Shown here: piece after piece, positions 42,549-54,529 of the stretch
How the letters are laid out: the number at the start of each line of letters is the position of its first letter
Position numbering within the stretch: position 1 is the first letter of the stretch
From: Albugo candida
Taxonomy: Eukaryota; Oomycota; Peronosporomycetes; Albuginales
DNA length: 64,000 nucleotides
Reading direction: 5' to 3'
Assembly: GCA_040437565.1 (NCBI GenBank)
Contig: JBDOQK010000050.1
Span: forward strand, 124,001-188,000
Notes under the pieces: generated by a model
What the model was told of the DNA's origin: nothing
The model's input: the letters and a program-made list of their open reading frames with translations, nothing else
The model's database searches: none
Position numbers and translations under genes: made by a program

Positions 42549-44361
42549 TCATTTAAGAACAAGCGGAAGGCGGTCTATACCTATCTTCAGTGTGATACGG
42601 TGCGCTTCAATGTTAGTAATACTTGTGTCGTAATGCACTGCGGGTTCTGCCAAATCGTAAGGTATCGGTCGCAATAGACCCATTTTGAAGTGCTGTATTC
42701 TTTTCCCTGTTGCTTTCCAAGTACATTTGCACTCCGGGGTACCTTCCTTTCGTTCAACCATCCATATATAGTTCTCTTCAGTTGAAAGCACCAGTACTTC
42801 ATGCACCAGAAGCAAACATGCCAAGCATCCTTCCCCTTCATATCTAGCCGCCACAACAGCGACGACTCGACTAGGGTCGGGCAATAGTGACAGAGAACTG
42901 AATTCATCTATAAGTAAAGACAGCTTGTAATCGGACTGAGACGAGCTTTTCCCTGAAGAGCGGATGGCATTTCTTCTGTTATCAAATCCAGTAGAAGAAC
43001 CCTTCCTGTCTCCACTGATAACTGCGGAAGATGTTGGATAGAACATGGCGTCGTTACATACTTCGCTGGAGAGAAACAAAAACTGAGTGCAAGCTTGTCC
43101 ATTTTTGTGAAAACATTTTGCGAGTCCAGCCTTCATCGTGGCGGGAATAGAAATCAACGCATCTCTTTGATTGAGCTTCCTTGCTTTGTGCCCTTCTTTC
43201 TCGAAAAGCGAATCGAGGCATTCGCAGCACGCATTGACCTTAAAGATAGACATTGCTAGAATACACGCAGTACCATCAACCGTATCATCGTTCTTCCTTC
43301 TCACCACTAGCATTTCAACAGACATTTGGTTTTCAGCTGGTGACGAATCAACGCCCAGGTGATAATCCTTGTAGCACTCTTGCTTTTCGACGAGCGCGAG
43401 CCTTGGACACGCATTCAAACACTTCTCTCTCGACCGTAATTCTTCTGTAAAATTTTGATGGAAACGAAACAATAACGGAGCATCCAGACCAGGAGTAGAG
43501 CCAATCCCTAACGAATGCACTAATAATCCAGAATAACTACGTCCCAAGCATGTCATACAGTCACGCATCCCTTCACGCGCCTCGGATAAACCATTTCTCT
43601 GTTCCACCTTCATGCATTGAAGGTACATATATGGCTGGAGGACATTTGAGTTCTCTCCATGCTTTGACGCTGTATACTGACAATGGGTTTCTCGCGCGAC
43701 TTTGTCGAACCAAAATACACGAATTTCCTCGCACAACTCATCAGTGTAGAATTGGTAATCCAAGTTGTAGCAATGTCCCATTGTTATGCAAGGTTGGGAA
43801 ACTTGTTCTCGTGTTTTCAAAGAACATCTCACTAAAACGACATATTCGACTTCTCCCGACACGAACAAGAATTCACCAATGCTGTCAGACCCACTCGTTT
43901 CTTTCAAGCAGGTCGTGCATCCTTTGAAAAGACTGTTCCGTTGATGAGACAGACATAAGAGATGGCCGTTCAATTGGTCGCTAGCTCTTGAGTTCGCATA
44001 TTGTTCTTGCCAATCCAGAATTTTGTCCGAAGTTGATAGTCCTGGCCAACCATTTGAGGGTTCGCGCAGAAATGGATAATCATCATTAAAGTTGCAATAC
44101 ATTTTCACCCGTACGAAGCTGTGCGGCACATCAGTAATTGTAAATTTTGCGGCATAGTGATTGATCTCATCCAACGATATGCCAGAAACTCCAGCTCTAT
44201 GTATCATGCACGACTGGCATTTTTTATACTCCTCTCATATGGTGTGAGTTGTCTCATCATTTGCATATATGCTGTATCCTTTTTGATAAAAATGACCAAA
44301 ACTTGGCCGCAGATGACATGCGAGCCCATGCGACCATGCTCACAGATCGTAGCGATCGCAT
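42549..44361 (-). CDS. CCG-type effector candidate, locus 1
   Basis: A long frame of 552 codons (44207-42549) codes for a cysteine-rich protein. At residues 97-106 it has CTTCLKETSG, an exact CX2CX5G motif, which defines the CCG class of Albugo effector candidates. Further CxxC-type knuckles lie at 217-220 (CMTC), 328-330 (CEC) and 461-464 (CLAC), with CKC at 493-495, roughly one every hundred residues. Similarity to the two + strand loci at 61-64 kb extends upstream to an ATG at 44361 and a signal peptide-like segment. That segment is not in one frame with the long body as assembled, so the gene may be broken, mis-assembled or spliced. The class has been reported to include proteins recognised by plant immune receptors. 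Confidence 0.75.
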
Positions 44362-44366
44362 GGGGC

Positions 44367-44382
44367 AAATTCTTGAATAAGC
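44367..44382 (-). promoter_or_regulatory. Initiator-like element of CCG locus 1
   Basis: Reads GCTTATTCAAGAATTT on the minus strand, five bases before the ATG at 44361. The equivalents at loci 2 and 3 read GCTCATTCAAGAATTT and GCTCATTCGAGGATTT, close to the oomycete initiator GCTCATTYYNCAWTTT. Confidence 0.55.
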
Positions 44383-44567
44383 AAAGATGTAGAAATACGA
44401 GATGTGATACTTTCGAGGTCGATTTTATAGCCGTCCAATGCGTGGATGCATCGTATCTTCAATTACGCGCATCAAACTGGCAACTTTTTTTATGAGTAAA
44501 GAATATAAATTAAGTAGCCTCTATTACTTGTTAGCTATCATTTATGAAAGGTCGCTTATATCTCGTG

Positions 44568-44667
44568 NNNNNNNNNNNNNNNNNNNNNNNNNNNNNNNNN
44601 NNNNNNNNNNNNNNNNNNNNNNNNNNNNNNNNNNNNNNNNNNNNNNNNNNNNNNNNNNNNNNNNNNN
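44568..44667. other. 100-N gap with 33-base flanking overlap
   Basis: Bases 44535-44567 recur at 44668-44700. Confidence 0.8.
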
Positions 44668-44669
44668 CT

Positions 44670-46010
44670 ATCATTTATGAAAGGTCGCTTATATCTCGTG
44701 AACTTGCGGACTGTTGAACGCTGGGAAGACGTATCACGCAAGGTTCTTCGATCTATAAACTATACAACCATCTACGAACTACTGAGCAAAATTCAAAACG
44801 ATGATATTCCGCTAAAAGAGTTTGGCAAATGGAACACTATAACGCTGCATATTGCAGCCCATGAAGCACTTACGCAAGATCAGTAAATGTTGATGCTTTG
44901 TTTGGTTCGAGCGAAAAGATTGATTTCATGATTAAGTATCAAGATTTGTCGGGGGTGGAATTAGTGCGCGAAGGAAGAAGGCTAGATGAACATTTCACCA
45001 TTTGCGGTTCATGGTACAAATGTTTTGCTCAGGCTGAGCGATTACTGCTTGATCAACTTTCTATGGTCTCATCATTTGATGATGCCTTAGAAACAAAATC
45101 AGTGATCTGGAGCGCTGTGATGAGCTCTTCGCTGAGCTTTATACCGCAAATCCACGCATGTGACGCGATCATATTTGAATTACATCTGGGCGATTGACTA
45201 CATGCTTCCCATGTACATAAACACGATGCTCTACCAATCTGGACGAATGAATGTGATTATTCAGACAACGGCCCGAATTCAAGCAATCCCATAAATTCTA
45301 TGAAAACGTTAGGGCCGAACACTCATTGTAAAGTGCAACCATACTACTACATCAATAAAAGATGTCTCTTGCTACTTACTGCATAATACGTGTCAGGTGA
45401 ATCTTGCTATCAATTTGCATCATGTCAGCCCACCCAACGATATCTCAGGCATCGGATATATTTTATAAATCCAAACGGTGAGAACATGTGTAACTCGATA
45501 TTGATGTTCAATCATCCTTGGTATGTGAACGATAACCCGTAGTCGAGATTCAGAGCAGTTGATTGCAATGATATTGTCATCGAACCTCACGCCGCCCATA
45601 ATGCACAGTGGCATTTATTCTTTTTGCAAATCGGCAAGTGCCATTTTTGTTTTCAACGAGTATCCATATCGCAGATTCCATATAGAATAAAGGTATCGTA
45701 TTAAATTCTCAGAAAGAAGGCAATTGCCGCAAGTAGCAAAAGGGGGTCCCGAACTAAAGCATACGCAAGAAGAAACTGTCAGATCTCCGGTGCATAAGTT
45801 TGATGATGGAAGTATTCTGGCAAGTGAAGAGTAAGAAGGCTGTAGTCATCGTCATAGCCATTTGAAGATATTAATCGCCTTGAGAATCGAGAGTTGCTCA
45901 TCAGTATTGATCGAATACCTTTCTCGGCAAAAGGCTACTGACATTAAAGAACTGATGACATAATTCGGAAGCATGATTAACTCCACATCAATTAAACCTA
46001 TGTCTTGGCT
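44670..46010 (+). pseudogene. Decayed gene divergent from CCG locus 1
   Basis: Open pieces at 44677-44886 and 44898-45197 plus further translated matches correspond to a minus-strand copy at 59.3-60.3 kb. Shared elements include QAERLLL, MLPMYxNTMxYQSGRM, GRTLIVKCNHT and VAKxGxELKxTQEE. The matching stretches are recognisable in translation but neither copy keeps one frame. The product is unknown. Its position, head to head with a CCG gene in both copies, shows the pair was duplicated together. Confidence 0.5.
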
Positions 46011-49000
46011 GATGCTTCAAACGTCACAGCGAAGTGAGTGTCAGCAGAGCAATAGAATTTTTTCTGTAGACTAAACTGAAACATGGCTGAATGATTCATT
46101 TAGGAGCGACAAGCTCGTGCATTCTTCGCAATATCTAATCATCAAACAGAATTTCCGCTCGAAGAAAATGGGTTTCTCTGTTCGCGATGGATCAACGCAG
46201 CTATATTATTGAAAAATTTAATGCCTATAATTGGGATAAAAGGACAAATCGATACTACGCAAACATTAGTAAAGTCCTCACCACGATTGAGATTGTTATA
46301 GGTGTCAGAGCGACCACACTTGACGAATTCCTGAGAATCTTTTATGCAAATCTTGTAGACATACGCGACTTCCCAGCCGTCTACCTCACGATTCACGTAC
46401 CGCAAATCGATGCACTCGTTGTTTGACACAATTGCTAAAAATGTGACTGCCACGGCTACTTGTCTAGTGCGACATTTGTAAGATAATAAATTCACTTACT
46501 TATTTCTCCCTTTAAATATTATGTCACATGCTACGTCAAACTGCTTCCAAAGCTGGGGACACAAAATTTAACTCTCCCCAGACAGATGAAAATGTTTAAC
46601 GATACGAATTCAGCTTTGACCGAGTGAGATACCTTCAACGAACAACTGAAGAGGTGAAACTATCAATACAAGTCTATATCTGATATGGCCAACTTGATTT
46701 TTGAGGTCAAGCATCAGCATGTTTTTGGAACTGCCAATTAGGTAGAAAAAAAATAAAAATACGTTCTCGCACAATTAACTCTCACGCTCAAGAAAAACGT
46801 GTTTGTTTGAGCCTATGCAAGAAGATTCTACTACTCTTAAAGATTGTGGAGCAACAGTGAACAATAACATTATGATGGCGTGCAATTTGCCTGAAATAAG
46901 TCTGCGCTCTGCTGGTAATAAAAAAGTGAGCACATAGTATTTAGATTAGAACATTGTTTCCGCATTGATTCGTACATTTCTTAAAGAGAATGGTGCCGCA
47001 TATTGCCTCGAAAACCGATCGTGGGTTACTAAGAAGAGACGTCAAGTAATAAAGGATATGCAGCCGTGCGGTTATTTTCTGCGACCATTCTACTCTTCTT
47101 TTTGATGAAGATTATCTACCTTTTTTAGCGGTTGGAATTACGTGGAAGATGTCCAGGGAGAGTCTGGAGTCGGGCAAGTGTCGAAGGCACAGAAATGCAA
47201 CGTTGTGTATCTTTTCATAATATGGGTGTATTTTTACGATACGAAGATAGCATATTGAATTTCATTAACCGTAGCTTAATTAAGAGTCTACTGATGCCAG
47301 TATCTCTGTAGAGATCACCACGGTTTCAAAGTCTTGTTATTCCTGATACAACGCGCTGTGCGGCCCATATCTATGGCATCTTCAAATATATTTCTGGGAT
47401 TAATGCTATTTACGAACAAAATGATCGCATCTGTGTGCCTTATGGGATGAAATCATTTCTTTTCAAACCGTTCATGTTATCTTTTGTGTTTGGTACACAC
47501 ACACGCATCCTAATTTGTGACTTGGAGTAAAGCGAACCTTCGTGTTTGACATATGATGAGTCTGGACGTTTGAATTGTTCGGCATAATCTGGGCAAGTAC
47601 GATATTGCTGAGTGTGTTGCGAAAAATGACTTTGATCAGCGTTACTTTGCCTGCGAGAAATATCACATTAGTTGTTGCTCTACTCGAAACAATAAGTTGA
47701 AGTCAATCTTGCGCGATAGAAGGTTACCATTAGAGCATATGAATGTGTCGAAAAATGGAGGTACAATGTGAGCACAATATTTCCAAATTGTTTTGTGGTA
47801 TCTTATTCCATCATCGAATCCACCAATTAAGACAGAGAAAAAAAGCCTACACGGTCGTGATGCAATGTATGTGGAGAGCAGATTATCTGTTATGTGTATT
47901 CGATGCTACTCGTAATGCTCGTAGTGCTATGCTACCCACCAATGTGTCTTTCGGTGTTATATTCACTCTTCGTCAGCAAATGGCGTATCATATACTTCGA
48001 GCCGATAACTCACATTGCATGACTCGAACCTCACGAGGGAACGGTCGAGAGCATATAAATACATTGATCATAAAGCACCATTAAAATTTTCTTATAACAT
48101 TATGAGAACGCTCAAACGACTCCAATAAAGTGTTGTGAGGTTCGTTGATCTATAATTGAAAGTTATGGATCGGTGTGAAACATAGCTAGTGGCTGCGTGC
48201 AGTCTCCAGCTGAATTTTCCTTGCTTCCACTAATAATACTCGTTGTTCTATTGTACCATTTTCCTATTGAAAAACATTAATGAGACAGCATATATGACCA
48301 TCGCGTTTCTTGGCCTGATGAGAAAATAAATTAGTTGCTAAAATCGTTTCGAAGCAGTTGCCCAATGCACCGGTATAATGGCCAGCCATTATGATAAGCT
48401 TTCAGCTCTACTAGTTTAAGTAGAAGAGGAGAATAGATTGTTTCGCGAAGTTTTAGCCTTGCAAAATTGTCAACCCTGAGCATTCATGTATCAACCACTG
48501 AATATGATGCTCAAAATATGTCTTCTCTAGCATCCTGCCGGTGAAAGTAGAGACATTGTTTTCTGCTCAAATGGGATGCTACGATTAGTCGCCGTAAAAC
48601 GTTTTCGAGTGCTGAGGAGACATTTGATGGTCGGCTTCTTGATAAATGGAATACCAGAGTAGTTGATAAAAATCTTCGGTATGATAAATGCGAGGGCACT
48701 TGGAGTCACAATCAATGCAACCATCATAGTTTACGCTTAGAATAATATAAGCAAGAAAGCAGACTTTTCATTGATTCCAATTATGTTCGACAGATTAAAT
48801 CTACACTTGACTCTAGTATTATTTTCTCTCCGTGCAGCTTCAGTACGAATGCTTTCTAGTAATAAGATGAGCACTTCAATTCAATGAGGAAAAAGAAAGA
48901 AAATGAAGACACTGTGCAATTAAGTCTATTGAAAGACATCTGAATGTAGCACCTAACCGATCGTTTCGCGGGGCAAAACTAGTTGTGACAGCAAATGCAG

Positions 49001-49239
49001 CAATAGCAAGCCATATTTTTCTAGCTCCTGATTAGACCACTGAGATATATGACATAGTGAGCCACGATATAGCAGCATTACTTATTAACAGTGTGTCTCG
49101 ACGTCTAGAGCATCATAAATACAAAAGAGACACCGGTCCAAAACTGTGGTGAAGGTCTAATACGCTTGGAATCACAGCTATGCTGTGACTATATCCATAC
49201 AGTCAAAGCGCATTTTATGCATCAATTGTGTTCGATTAA
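46011..49239. other. Accessory stretch without a supported gene
   Basis: AT-rich, with open frames below about 120 codons. The piece at 47743-48084 (with RQRKKAYTVVM) is loosely like the minus-strand piece at 58996-59265 (QQRRKKYATRYAV) and may be the far end of the same decayed divergent gene. The minus-strand frame at 46142-46495 has a hydrophobic start and several cysteines, but it begins with GTG and is not supported. Confidence 0.45.
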
Positions 49240-49599
49240 AGGGTTGATGTCGATGAAACGTTGAAATTGCTATCTTACTTATTCAGTCCTCATACAAATC
49301 TAGGTCGTCAGACTTGTTTACTTATTTTACAAGATGTGAAAGTACAGGCTCGTCTTACTCGTCGTCCTATTTCAGATCCCCTGACTGCATCCTTTGTCCT
49401 GGTTCTATTCTACGTCGAATCTGAGCAAAAGTGGGAAGCTGGAAGCTACGAGATGCATTGTAAAGATCAGCGATTGGGTTACACGATGAGTCGTACTGAT
49501 GATCTTATCGGGAATGGCTCCATGGTATCAAAAAATAGATTGTCTAATTTAGAATGGATGCAGGCTGTGCACAGCTCTGGCCTATTGTATCGTGTATAA
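49240..49599 (+). CDS. Orphan coding fragment, unknown
   Basis: A frame of about 120 codons without an ATG near its start (it opens after a stop at 49237). It contains folded-looking sequence: LILQDVKVQARLTRRPISDPLTASFVLVLFYVESEQKWEAG, then a second part MSRTDDLIGNGSMVSKNRLSNLEWMQAV. An AG at 49240-49241 could be a splice acceptor for the last exon of a longer gene, but I could not find the upstream exons. It ends 195 bases before the first (duplicate) ATG of the PH protein. No family recognised. Confidence 0.4.
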   Translation, partial: RVDVDETLKLLSYLFSPHTNLGRQTCLLILQDVKVQARLTRRPISDPLTASFVLVLFYVESEQKWEAGSYEMHCKDQRLGYTMSRTDDLIGNGSMVSKNRLSNLEWMQAVHSSGLLYRV

Positions 49600-50179
49600 A
49601 TGCTTGATTTACAACCATGACATCTGATGTAGTTTGATGTTATTTATACTCCTGCTGCACGTACATTTTTCTTACCTCTATCCTCTTTCAGCTTCTCTCA
49701 GGCTGTAGACAACAGTTATCCAGTTGACATTTGTATTTCAGCAGAGTCCTGCACACAGTCCGCTGTATAAGCCAATTTGTCAAAAGCTCTCACAATGGAG
49801 CTCAATCAATCATCAAGCCGTGATCTTCGATCTGCTTCGGCTCCGACCACGCGCCATGCTCGTCTTCTAACTTCTCTCCTCCGATCACGTTACCCCAGTA
49901 GCACCCACTCTTTAGACTCTAATCAATCGCCTTCCAGCTCACCCAAGACGTCCTCAAGCAGTTTTTCTTGGCCAACTCTAAGCTTGGACGAAGAACGCTT
50001 CCGTCTTCAGCCTGTCACTGTGAGCAAAGTCGAGTTTCAGGACCAATTTCATGGGTGGCTTTGGATGCGAGGATCCCGTCTTGGTCGCTGGCGTCATCGA
50101 TTTTTCGTACTAAATGGTTCCATGCTAACAAGTTATGAGACTTTCCCGTCCGAGAAGGTTTTACGTCAAGCGCTCCCAG

Positions 50180-50279
50180 NNNNNNNNNNNNNNNNNNNNN
50201 NNNNNNNNNNNNNNNNNNNNNNNNNNNNNNNNNNNNNNNNNNNNNNNNNNNNNNNNNNNNNNNNNNNNNNNNNNNNNNN
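50180..50279. other. 100-N gap with 559-base flanking overlap
   Basis: Bases 49621-50179 recur at 50280-50838. The truncated copy of the PH gene starting at 49795 is an artefact. Confidence 0.92.
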
Positions 50280-50453
50280 CATCTGATGTAGTTTGATGTT
50301 ATTTATACTCCTGCTGCACGTACATTTTTCTTACCTCTATCCTCTTTCAGCTTCTCTCAGGCTGTAGACAACAGTTATCCAGTTGACATTTGTATTTCAG
50401 CAGAGTCCTGCACACAGTCCGCTGTATAAGCCAATTTGTCAAAAGCTCTCACA

Positions 50454-51425
50454 ATGGAGCTCAATCAATCATCAAGCCGTGATCTTCGATCTGCTTCGGC
50501 TCCGACCACGCGCCATGCTCGTCTTCTAACTTCTCTCCTCCGATCACGTTACCCCAGTAGCACCCACTCTTTAGACTCTAATCAATCGCCTTCCAGCTCA
50601 CCCAAGACGTCCTCAAGCAGTTTTTCTTGGCCAACTCTAAGCTTGGACGAAGAACGCTTCCGTCTTCAGCCTGTCACTGTGAGCAAAGTCGAGTTTCAGG
50701 ACCAATTTCATGGGTGGCTTTGGATGCGAGGATCCCGTCTTGGTCGCTGGCGTCATCGATTTTTCGTACTAAATGGTTCCATGCTAACAAGTTATGAGAC
50801 TTTCCCGTCCGAGAAGGTTTTACGTCAAGCGCTCCCAGAAGCTTTTCCAGACAGTCAACCACGCAATGTTCTTCGTGTCGCTCACGTGGAGGAAGGGCGC
50901 TGCCGTATTGGGTTTAAAATCTACGGAACGTGTGGTAAGATCCTCGACGTCCGGGCTCCAAGTACAGAGGCTCGGAATGCTTGGTTGAGAGGTCTCAAGC
51001 CTTCTTGCCGGCGCAAATCGTTGTCATGGTCAATGGGAAATTCAGAAGACGCCTCATGGAGCCTTTCGACATTCAATGCTGATGGAGTTTTGGATCCCGA
51101 TCGATTATCCATTCCCGTCACTAAAAGTGGCTGGATTGAGAAACAGAGTGCTGTTCTCAAACGCTGGAATCGTTATTTTTTCGTAATTCAAGGCAATACG
51201 CTGTCCTATTACGCCAACGACAAGCCATATCAAGTGCCCCGCTGCAGAGTGTATATTGATCGTGTTATCGTACCTCGTGAAGCTTGCACCTTGTTGCTTT
51301 GTGTTGGTAATCAGCAGCGTATTTGCCTTCGATTCTCAGATACTCAGGAGCTTGACGAGTGGCGAGATTTAATGATTGATTGTAGCTCTAAACGAGAGTT
51401 GACGCTTAGCGAGTCGGAGGATTAA
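50454..51425 (+). CDS. Protein with two PH domains
   Basis: 323 residues from the ATG at 50454. Residues 1-65 are Ser/Pro-rich and probably disordered (SLDSNQSPSSSPKTSSSSF). The first PH domain is at about 80-180 (FHGWLWMRGSRLGRWRHRFFVLNG ... STEARNAWLRGL) and the second at about 228-318 (SGWIEKQSAVLKRWNRYFFVIQG ... TQELDEWRDLM). Each has the W near the start, the K/R-x-W-x-x-R-x-F-V pattern and the C-terminal helix with W. PH domains usually bind phosphoinositides or proteins at membranes. No catalytic domain is present, so an adaptor role is likely. The next gene starts 28 bases after the stop on the same strand (as assembled at 51450). Confidence 0.85.
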   Translation: MELNQSSSRDLRSASAPTTRHARLLTSLLRSRYPSSTHSLDSNQSPSSSPKTSSSSFSWPTLSLDEERFRLQPVTVSKVEFQDQFHGWLWMRGSRLGRWRHRFFVLNGSMLTSYETFPSEKVLRQALPEAFPDSQPRNVLRVAHVEEGRCRIGFKIYGTCGKILDVRAPSTEARNAWLRGLKPSCRRKSLSWSMGNSEDASWSLSTFNADGVLDPDRLSIPVTKSGWIEKQSAVLKRWNRYFFVIQGNTLSYYANDKPYQVPRCRVYIDRVIVPREACTLLLCVGNQQRICLRFSDTQELDEWRDLMIDCSSKRELTLSESED

Positions 51426-51566
51426 AGCACTCATTTCTATTTAAAAAACATGATGCCACCCGACTTTATTGCCATATGCGCGGCTGAGATCACTATTCCT
51501 GACACTGAGGCCTTAAGGACTGTGTTGCCAGACTCCGAGGCTTCATTCCTGACCGAAATCAGCTGC

Positions 51567-51666
51567 NNNNNNNNNNNNNNNNNNNNNNNNNNNNNNNNNN
51601 NNNNNNNNNNNNNNNNNNNNNNNNNNNNNNNNNNNNNNNNNNNNNNNNNNNNNNNNNNNNNNNNNN
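51567..51666. other. 100-N gap with 327-base flanking overlap
   Basis: Bases 51240-51566 recur at 51667-51993. The short frame at 51450 is a duplicate of the 5' end of the next gene. Confidence 0.92.
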
Positions 51667-51876
51667 CGCTGCAGAGTGTATATTGATCGTGTTATCGTAC
51701 CTCGTGAAGCTTGCACCTTGTTGCTTTGTGTTGGTAATCAGCAGCGTATTTGCCTTCGATTCTCAGATACTCAGGAGCTTGACGAGTGGCGAGATTTAAT
51801 GATTGATTGTAGCTCTAAACGAGAGTTGACGCTTAGCGAGTCGGAGGATTAAAGCACTCATTTCTATTTAAAAAAC

Positions 51877-53511
51877 ATGATGCCACCCGACTTTATTGCC
51901 ATATGCGCGGCTGAGATCACTATTCCTGACACTGAGGCCTTAAGGACTGTGTTGCCAGACTCCGAGGCTTCATTCCTGACCGAAATCAGCTGCGGTATGC
52001 AAGAGCAGCGAAATGTAATTCTCCCAGCGATCAAAGTCTTTTTTGACGCGTACGCCGGCCGAATAGCGCGCTCGGATCGAACGAAATGCTATATCATTAC
52101 GTACTTGTTGCTATTCCATTTAGAACGCATGGGAATACCTGATTTTGAGCGGCACGTGACGGCTACCAACGCGCCTTTGGCGATGCAGTCGTTACTCGCA
52201 TTCTTCACTGACGAATGCACGCTTCATGACTCGCTTTCAACAGCTTGGAGAGAACAACACGATGATGTGTACATTCAAAAGCTCACGACGCCATTGCGGG
52301 AAGCTTCTTCGGAACTGAAAGAGCTTTGTGCTCGTGTGCTCAAGCCTTCCGAACGTAAAGTATCGCTTCCCAGGTTGGTCAAGGAGCCAATTCGCAGGCT
52401 TCCCGAGCTGACTAGAGCCAAGCCAGATTCGAAATCTCGTAATAGATTCGTATCAAATCAGGAGCAGGTAATCGCACCGCAGATGCCTGTGGTACCGTTC
52501 AAAGCCACTCCAATGCCCCAGTATCCAAATTCCGGCCCGGAAATCAAGTTGACAACAGCAGTGATTCTTCGGGAAGACGCCATGTATCAAAGGAATCAAG
52601 CCAAAGCAGCTGCTCTTCTCCAAGCATTCGAGACTGAACTTCGAGACTCGCTGCCCTTTTACCAGTGGAAAGCCCAGATGCAGCAGCAAGATGACCGAGC
52701 ACAAGCTTCGGTGATGGCTGCAAGACGACTGGAAATGGCGCAGGCGCAACATATCGCCAAAGAAGCCGCAATTGCGGCTCGAAATGACAATAAACGAGTC
52801 GCGCAATCGATGAAAATGATTGCAAAAAATTTAGATGTGGAACGAACGCGACAAAGTCGCCAAACGCTTTCTCGACATCGACAGCAAATGACTCAAATCA
52901 AACACATTCGCGAGTGTGCTCCACGAAACGCCCAGGATCAATTGCGTCGGGATAAACGCTCTCAGGCAGCAGAATTGACCATACTCTTGGAACAAGAAAG
53001 AGCACAAAAAGCGCTTCAGGTCGCAGCTGAGCAATCAAAACGTGAGGAGACATTGAGAGCGATTCGAGCGCTTCACACTGCTCGGGGGCCACATATCGCG
53101 TCGTTCGATCCGTCCGAGACAGCACAATTGGGTCTGCTGGATGAGATGTCGCAAAGTGAATTGGAAGCGCGTTTGCGTGCACAAAAGGCTGAGATCGCTG
53201 AGAAAGAAGTGGAAAAACGCCGAGAAATCGCACGAGCCAAAAGTGAAAAAACGGGAAAACTTGAAGGAAAAATGGCCAATCTGATGCGTATTCGGGAAGC
53301 TCGATCGACTCAGTCACGTCGCCAGCGTATGCTTTCACAGCAGAATCAAGCCCGGACGCAGCAAGAGCACTCCTTAGCGGCTGAACAAGCCAAAGCTGAC
53401 GCGTTGAAAGCCATACATGAACGGACCGCCAAGTGGGACGCCAAGGCAGCGGATTGTAAGCGACAAGAAAAAAAATCGGACAAAATGAGGCATTTCAGGA
53501 AAAGAAAATAA
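51877..53511 (+). CDS. CFAP99-like coiled-coil flagellar protein
   Basis: 544 residues, single exon. The N-terminal 130 residues look globular (FLTEISCGMQEQRNVILPAIKVFF, CYIITYLLLFHLERMG). A middle linker contains VVPFKATPMPQYPNSGPEIKLTTAVILREDAMYQ. From about 240 on the protein is a long charged coiled coil (MAARRLEMAQAQHIAKEAAI, EKEVEKRREIARAKSEKTGK), with a very basic end (RQEKKSDKMRHFRKRK). The globular start, K-A-x-P-x-P linker with ILREDA and long coil match my memory of cilia- and flagella-associated protein 99. A zoospore-forming oomycete would need such axonemal parts. The assignment is from pattern only. Confidence 0.6.
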   Translation: MMPPDFIAICAAEITIPDTEALRTVLPDSEASFLTEISCGMQEQRNVILPAIKVFFDAYAGRIARSDRTKCYIITYLLLFHLERMGIPDFERHVTATNAPLAMQSLLAFFTDECTLHDSLSTAWREQHDDVYIQKLTTPLREASSELKELCARVLKPSERKVSLPRLVKEPIRRLPELTRAKPDSKSRNRFVSNQEQVIAPQMPVVPFKATPMPQYPNSGPEIKLTTAVILREDAMYQRNQAKAAALLQAFETELRDSLPFYQWKAQMQQQDDRAQASVMAARRLEMAQAQHIAKEAAIAARNDNKRVAQSMKMIAKNLDVERTRQSRQTLSRHRQQMTQIKHIRECAPRNAQDQLRRDKRSQAAELTILLEQERAQKALQVAAEQSKREETLRAIRALHTARGPHIASFDPSETAQLGLLDEMSQSELEARLRAQKAEIAEKEVEKRREIARAKSEKTGKLEGKMANLMRIREARSTQSRRQRMLSQQNQARTQQEHSLAAEQAKADALKAIHERTAKWDAKAADCKRQEKKSDKMRHFRKRK

Positions 53512-54429
53512 CCAAGTTTTATCGTTTCCACATGTCGCGAGTCGTACTGGACACCTCAAATGGAAAGAGTGGCGCTCGTGGAAGTATTCGGAGTCCCATA
53601 CATTCGGCGATACGGACCTTTGCACGTGAAAGTGTTTGAGCAGCAGCACTTGTGCCATCAAAATCCACAGCTGTGACACTGCACCATCCAAAGCCTGGAA
53701 GTACGAGTTCGACAAGACTCGATCGATGAGGGCGTTTGGATTTCTGATTTTGACTTTCAGTCACATAGTCGGACAATGCAATTGTTTGAGTATCTTCCAA
53801 CGGACCAGAAAAGCTCAATGCATCCAAACCGCGAGGCGGGGATAGAATTTTGCCTGCGTGTTTGATAAACATTGCTTCTGCATCTGTGATAAACACATGA
53901 GAACTGACATAACGTTTTCGTAATCCTAAACGTACTTGCAGTCTTCGTCACGTGACCGGGAAGAACTCCGTGCCAGCAAAAGAGCAGCTGGTCCCGATTT
54001 TCGCCGGGTGATATGTAATCGAAGCGAGCAAGCGCCCCGAGAAAGAGACTCTGATTTGGTTTGAGACGATAGATTGTTGCCTGAGAAAACATCGTTAAGA
54101 AGCGATCTGACAGTACGAGTTGACTCACCGGTAGTGATTTTGTCGGAAATACGTTTTTCAGCGCGTTGCCAGCATCTGTAGCCAGGACTTCCACAAGCTG
54201 CTGGCGTGTGGAGTCCACAATGAGTCCCGGTGTATCGATGATGTTAAAGAGTTTGTTGTTGGCAACCACGGGGATGTACTGCACAGCTAAAGTGGTTCCA
54301 GGAAGCGGAGATGTGGTCATTTTTCTTTCTTCGTGCTCTGTAGCGATTTCCAGCGTCAATGGATCTTCTCCTGGCTCTACATGATACTTTTCGGCTAGTT
54401 CTTCACGCAGTATCTCAAGCTGATTTTTC

Positions 54430-54529
54430 NNNNNNNNNNNNNNNNNNNNNNNNNNNNNNNNNNNNNNNNNNNNNNNNNNNNNNNNNNNNNNNNNNNNNNN
54501 NNNNNNNNNNNNNNNNNNNNNNNNNNNNN
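54430..54529. other. 100-N gap with 1176-base flanking overlap
   Basis: Bases 53254-54429 recur at 54530-55705, covering the 3' end of the CFAP99-like gene and the 3' half of the NOA1 gene. The second set is an artefact of two overlapping contigs. Confidence 0.93.

Noticed and set aside
46142-46495. Small secreted cysteine-rich protein on the minus strand
   Set aside because: Hydrophobic start and several cysteines looked attractive, but the frame begins with GTG and has no ATG or acceptor at a sensible place.
49795-50179. Apparent second, upstream copy of the PH-domain gene
   Set aside because: It is an exact repeat of 50454-50838 ending at a 100-N gap, the overlap pattern seen at eleven other gaps.
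51450-51566. Short start of a second CFAP99-like gene
   Set aside because: Exact repeat of the first codons at 51877, cut by a gap; contig overlap.
53519-54429. Extra copy of the NOA1 3' half
   Set aside because: Exact repeat of 54795-55705; contig overlap of 1176 bases.
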